In this document: piece after piece, positions 6,553 through 8,859 of the stretch | Position numbering within the stretch: position 1 is the stretch's first letter | Layout: each line of letters starts with the position of its first letter | DNA from: Pseudomonadota bacterium | GTDB lineage: Bacteria > Pseudomonadota > Alphaproteobacteria > Rhizobiales > Methylopilaceae | NCBI GenBank assembly: GCA_023430145.1 | Contig: JAEZCD010000088.1 | Span: forward strand, 1 to 8,859 | Direction: 5' to 3' | Length of the DNA stretch: 8,859 nucleotides | The notes under the pieces: generated by a model | Told to the model about the DNA's origin: nothing | Database searches by the model: none | The model's input: the letters and a program-made list of their open reading frames with translations, nothing else | Made by a program: the position numbers and the translations under genes

Positions 6553-7299
6553 ATGGTGAGTATGGAAGAGCAAGCCGTCCCTTTGTCGGATCTGCGCGGC
6601 GCCGTGCACGGGCTGCTCGACAGCTCGGCCGCCTCGGTGGCGGATGCCGTGTTCCGCATCCTGCGGCAGGCGATCATCCGCATGGTGCTGGCGCCGGGCG
6701 CGCGGCTCACCGAGCAGGAGCTCGCCGACGGCCTCTCGGTCAGCCGGCAGCCCGTACGCGAGGCGCTGCTCAGGCTGCGCGAGGCAAGGCTCGTCCGCGT
6801 CGTGCCGCGCGGCTCGTTCGTCGCCCGCATCTCGATCCCCGACGTCGAGACGGCGCAGTTCGTGCGCGAGGCGATCGAGACGGCGATCGTCCGGCGCGCC
6901 GGAACGGGGCTCGCGCTGCACGAGACCGAGCTGTTGCGCGATATTCTTCGCCGCCAGGACCTCGCCCGCCATGCCGGCGATGCGGGCGCCTTCTTCACCC
7001 TCGACGAGGAGTTTCATCGCACCCTCGCCGCCACCGCGGGCTGCGCGCCGGCCTGGGCGACGATCGAGCTCGTCAAGGCGCACATGGACCGCGTGCGCTA
7101 TCTCAGCCTGCCGACGGCGACGCCGATCGAGCGGCTGATCGCCCAGCACCGGGCGATTCTCGACGGCATCGTCGGGCGCGATCCGGAGGCGGCGGCTCTT
7201 GCGATGCAGGCGCACTTGCGGGAAATCGTCTCCTCGCTGCCGCGGCTCGCGCGGGAGCATGCGCCGCTGTTCGAGCAGGCGATGACCGCCGGCAACTGA
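6553..7299 (+). CDS. GntR family transcriptional regulator, FadR subfamily with FCD ligand domain
   Basis: This 248-residue DNA-binding regulator was probably recruited to the TRAP/uxuA locus. The winged helix-turn-helix spans about 27-95: ADAVFRILRQAIIRMVLAPG leads in, LTEQELADGLSVSRQPVREALLRLREARLV (52-81) holds the recognition helix, and VVPRGSFVA is the wing. The all-helical FCD domain follows at about 98-235. Asp151, His155 (in FHRTLA), His199 (in QHRAILDGI) and His221 (in HLREI) match the metal-binding residues of this domain, which usually helps bind a carboxylate effector. The E. coli hexuronate regulators UxuR and ExuR belong to the same subfamily, so a role in sensing a hexuronate or hexonate intermediate is plausible here; the ligand is inferred. 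The gene is divergent from the TRAP operon and 28 bp upstream of the co-oriented dehydrogenase. The open frame upstream of 6553 is antisense to the binding-protein gene and is not part of it. Confidence 0.93.
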   Translation: MVSMEEQAVPLSDLRGAVHGLLDSSAASVADAVFRILRQAIIRMVLAPGARLTEQELADGLSVSRQPVREALLRLREARLVRVVPRGSFVARISIPDVETAQFVREAIETAIVRRAGTGLALHETELLRDILRRQDLARHAGDAGAFFTLDEEFHRTLAATAGCAPAWATIELVKAHMDRVRYLSLPTATPIERLIAQHRAILDGIVGRDPEAAALAMQAHLREIVSSLPRLAREHAPLFEQAMTAGN

Positions 7300-7301
7300 G
7301 A

Positions 7302-7322
7302 CCGGCGCTCGAGCCGGGGGGA
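7302..7322 (+). promoter_or_regulatory. Small hairpin and ribosome binding site before the dehydrogenase gene
   Basis: CCGGC (7302-7306) and GCCGG (7313-7317) form a 5-bp stem with a 6-base loop in the 28-bp gap between gntR and the dehydrogenase. No T-run follows, so it is not a convincing terminator. The purine-rich Shine-Dalgarno (GGGGGGA, 7316-7322), five bases before the GTG start, overlaps the end of the 3' arm, so the stem could modestly reduce translation. That effect is inference. Confidence 0.3.
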
Positions 7323-7327
7323 TTGTC

Positions 7328-8455
7328 GTGGGCCTCATCACCTATCTGACGCAGACGCGCTTCGAGTTCGGCGCGGCTTCCGGCATCGACGGCGATCTCG
7401 CCGAGCTCGGCATCGCGCGGCCGCTGGTGGTCGCCGACCGCGGCGTCGTCGCGGCGGGACTGGTCGCCCGGGTGGTCGACGGAGCGCCGCGGCTGAAGAC
7501 CGCGCCGGTGTTCGACGCCGTGCCCTCGAACCCGACCGAGGAGGCCGCCGAGGCCGCGCTCGCCGTCTATCGCGACGAGGGCTGCGACGGGCTCGTCGCC
7601 ATCGGCGGCGGCTCGCCGATCGACCTCGCCAAGGCCGTGGCGCTGCTTGCCACCCATGCTGGGCCGCTCGCGACCTATGCCGCGATCGAGGGCGGGGTGT
7701 CGAAGGTGACGGCGGCGACGGCGCCGGTGATCGCCGTGCCGACCACCGCCGGCACGGGGTCGGAGGTCGGCCGCGGCGCGCTGATCACGCTGCGCGACGG
7801 CCGAAAGCTCGGCTTCATCTCGCCGCATCTGATCCCCAAGCGCGCCGTCTGCGATCCCGAGCTGACGCTCGGCCTCCCTCCGCTGCTGACCGCCGCCACC
7901 GGCATGGACGCCATCACCCATTGCATCGAGACCTTTTTGTCGCCGCGCGACAATCCGCCGGCCGAGGCGATCGCGCTCGACGGGCTCGCGCGCGGCATCG
8001 GCGCCATCGAGCGCGCGGTCGCCGACGGTGCGAACCGGGCGGCGCGGAAAGAGATGATGATGGCGGCGCTCGAAGGCGGCCTGACCTTTCAGAAGGGGCT
8101 AGGCGCTGTCCACTCGCTGTCGCATGCGATCGGCGCCCTGAAGGAGCCGTCGCTGCATCACGGCACGCTGAACGCGGTGCTGCTGCCGGCCGTGCTGCGC
8201 TTCAACGCATCGGCGGCGCCGGCCAAGATGGCGGCGCTTGGGGCGGTTTGCGGGGCGCGCGGAAAAACGCTCGACCGCTTCGTCGAGGATTTGAACGCCC
8301 GCATCGGCCTGCCGAAAAGTCTCTCAGCCATGGGCCTGCCGCGCCAGTTTCTCCCTTCCCTCGCCGCCGCCGGCTTCGCCGATCATTCGACCGCGACCAA
8401 CCCGCGGACGCTCACGGAGGGGGACCTTCTGGCCCTTCTCGAAGAATCCTGGTGA
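7328..8455 (+). CDS. Iron-containing alcohol dehydrogenase
   Basis: This 375-residue protein belongs to the group III, iron-dependent, NAD(P)-linked alcohol dehydrogenase family (FucO and maleylacetate-reductase-like). The nucleotide-binding motif is GGGSPIDLAKA (93-103), followed by VPTTAGTGSEVG (137-148). Candidate metal ligands are Asp194 and His198 in MDAITHCIE, His262 in HSLSHAIGA and His278 (or His277) in LHHGTLNAVLLP, matching the Asp-His-His-His set of the family, so it looks active. It starts at GTG 7328, behind a purine-rich ribosome site 28 bp after gntR, and is likely co-transcribed with it. The substrate is unknown. In a mannonate dehydratase locus without uxuB, oxidation or reduction of a sugar acid or of a sugar-derived aldehyde is possible. 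The last codons and stop lie inside a 24-bp sequence that is duplicated 149 bp downstream. Confidence 0.92.
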   Translation: MGLITYLTQTRFEFGAASGIDGDLAELGIARPLVVADRGVVAAGLVARVVDGAPRLKTAPVFDAVPSNPTEEAAEAALAVYRDEGCDGLVAIGGGSPIDLAKAVALLATHAGPLATYAAIEGGVSKVTAATAPVIAVPTTAGTGSEVGRGALITLRDGRKLGFISPHLIPKRAVCDPELTLGLPPLLTAATGMDAITHCIETFLSPRDNPPAEAIALDGLARGIGAIERAVADGANRAARKEMMMAALEGGLTFQKGLGAVHSLSHAIGALKEPSLHHGTLNAVLLPAVLRFNASAAPAKMAALGAVCGARGKTLDRFVEDLNARIGLPKSLSAMGLPRQFLPSLAAAGFADHSTATNPRTLTEGDLLALLEESW

Positions 8456-8463
8456 CGGGCGGA
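8440..8463 (+). repeat. 24-bp direct repeat, copy 1 (covers the dehydrogenase stop)
   Basis: The sequence beginning CGAAGAATCCTGG and ending GACGGGCGGA is identical to 8589-8612. This copy encodes the last residues (EESW) and the stop of the dehydrogenase. The pair brackets the first palindromic repeat and looks like a duplication made when that element entered. Confidence 0.85.
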
Positions 8464-8473
8464 AGGCACGCAC

Positions 8474-8568
8474 CCTCGTCATTGCGAGCGCAGCGAAGCA
8501 ATCCAGCTTCTCTTGCGGCGCCCGAAAGTTGGATTGCTTCGTCGCTGACGCTCCTCGCAATGACGAGG
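8474..8568. repeat. Palindromic intergenic repeat element (REP/MITE-like)
   Basis: Perfect 15-bp outer arms (8474-8488, CCTCGTCATTGCGAG, and its reverse complement at 8554-8568) and perfect 12-bp inner arms (CGAAGCAATCCA at 8494-8505 and its complement at 8530-8541) surround a 24-base loop. The sequence strongly resembles a dispersed repeat of rhizobial genomes (the CGTCATTGCGAG...GAAGCAATCC type), recalled rather than searched. Transcribed, it would fold into a long stem and could act as a bidirectional transcript end or mRNA stabiliser after the dehydrogenase. There is no T-run, so it is not a typical intrinsic terminator. It contains no coding capacity. Confidence 0.8.
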
Positions 8569-8588
8569 TCCCGATCTCTGCCTCGCAC

Positions 8589-8612
8589 CGAAGAATCCTG
8601 GTGACGGGCGGA
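8589..8612 (+). repeat. 24-bp direct repeat, copy 2
   Basis: This is an identical copy of 8440-8463, with no gene reading through it that I would call real. It lies just beyond the first palindromic repeat. The 125 bp between the copies (8464-8588) consists mainly of that palindrome. Confidence 0.85.
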
Positions 8613-8648
8613 GCGGGTGGGACTAAAACGTGAACAACGCTCCTCTTT

Positions 8649-8787
8649 CTTCCCTCTCCCAGGGGGAGAGGGTGCCCGCGAAGCGGGCGGGTGAGGGGTT
8701 ACGGAGCTTCAGGACAGGCGCCGTACCCCCTCATCCGGCCGCGTGGCGGGCACCCTCTACCCAGGGGTCCCCCAGGGAAGAGGGAAG
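8649..8787. repeat. Composite 139-bp palindromic repeat
   Basis: Nested complementary blocks occur in mirrored order: CTTCCCTCT (8649-8657) with 8779-8787; AGAGGGTGCCCGC (8667-8679) with 8746-8758; TGAGGGG (8692-8698) with 8727-8733; and TACGG (8700-8704) with 8721-8725. The left arm carries an extra small hairpin of its own (GCCCGC-GAA-GCGGGC, 8674-8688). The CCCTCTCCC...GTGAGGGG style is one I associate with abundant intergenic repeats in Bradyrhizobium-like genomes, from memory. It lies between the dehydrogenase and the probable minus-strand gene at the right edge, so it may end transcripts from both sides. Confidence 0.75.
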
Positions 8788-8814
8788 ACGGCGCGCGGGT
8801 CGCGCGGGAGCAGC

Positions 8815-8859
8815 TCACAAATCCTGCGGCGGCTCGAGCGGCTCGCCGCCGACGAAGGC
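8815..8859 (-). CDS. Probable 3' end of an unidentified minus-strand gene, truncated by window edge
   Basis: On the minus strand the frame entering at base 8859 reads AFVGGEPLEPPQDL and ends at TGA (8815-8817). Thirteen of its 14 sense codons end in G or C, as in the real genes here, and the position just beyond a palindromic repeat fits a convergent gene end. Fourteen residues are too few to name the product; a GGEPL motif near a C-terminus reminds me loosely of pirin-like proteins, but I do not assign it. Confidence 0.4.
   Translation of the reverse strand, partial: AFVGGEPLEPPQDL

Noticed and set aside
7103..7921. Minus-strand open frame opposite the gntR/dehydrogenase junction
   Set aside because: Low-complexity Arg/Gly/Asp-rich shadow crossing two genes with strong family motifs on the other strand.
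8474..8568. Possible intrinsic terminator or small RNA gene
   Set aside because: The stem is strong but lacks a following T-run, and no promoter is visible. The symmetry and familiar repeat sequence fit a dispersed palindromic element better.
7921..8604. Plus-strand open frame overlapping the dehydrogenase 3' end and the palindromic repeat
   Set aside because: Out of frame with the dehydrogenase, Arg-rich without motifs; the part beyond 8455 only reads through the repeat and the duplicated gene end.

Overview
The window is GC-rich throughout, with strongly GC-biased third codon positions, tightly packed genes and ATGA/GTGA start-stop overlaps. This fits an alphaproteobacterium, most likely of the order Hyphomicrobiales (Rhizobiales). 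Two gene-level clues agree. The left-edge Sel1-repeat protein has the C-terminal layout I know from rhizobial PodJ-like polarity proteins. The TauE/SafE transporter followed by a TIGR02186 (Alph_Pro_TM) protein is a pair I associate with alphaproteobacteria. The two palindromic intergenic repeats at the right end resemble dispersed repeats of Bradyrhizobium-like genomes, judged from memory and not from a search.

Layout: (1) 1-716 (+), the 3' part of a Sel1-repeat protein cut by the window edge. (2) 803-2481 (+), a translationally coupled pair: a TSUP/TauE-SafE membrane transporter and a TIGR02186 membrane-anchored protein. (3) 6492-2478 (-), a four-gene operon: TRAP solute-binding protein, TRAP small permease, TRAP large permease and mannonate dehydratase (UxuA). 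Its 3' end meets the TIGR02186 gene head-on, with the two stop codons overlapping. (4) 6553-8455 (+), divergent from the operon: an FCD-type GntR regulator and an iron-containing alcohol dehydrogenase. (5) 8456-8814, an intergenic stretch with a palindromic repeat bracketed by a 24-bp direct duplication of the dehydrogenase gene's end, then a second, longer composite palindrome. (6) At the right edge, 14 codons of what is probably the end of a minus-strand gene.

Taken together, regions 3 and 4 look like a sugar-acid uptake and catabolism locus. The TRAP transporter would import a hexonate or hexuronate. UxuA would dehydrate D-mannonate to 2-keto-3-deoxy-D-gluconate (KDG). The GntR protein, in the same FCD subfamily as UxuR/ExuR, would control the 60-bp divergent promoter region, which carries three CGG-type half-sites spaced exactly 12 bp apart. 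The usual partner UxuB (fructuronate reductase) is absent from the window and an iron-dependent dehydrogenase sits in the locus instead. It may supply the missing redox step, but this is inference.

I see no phage genes, transposases, CRISPR arrays, defence systems or RNA genes. The most unusual features are the repeat insertion with its gene-end duplication and the possible UxuB replacement.
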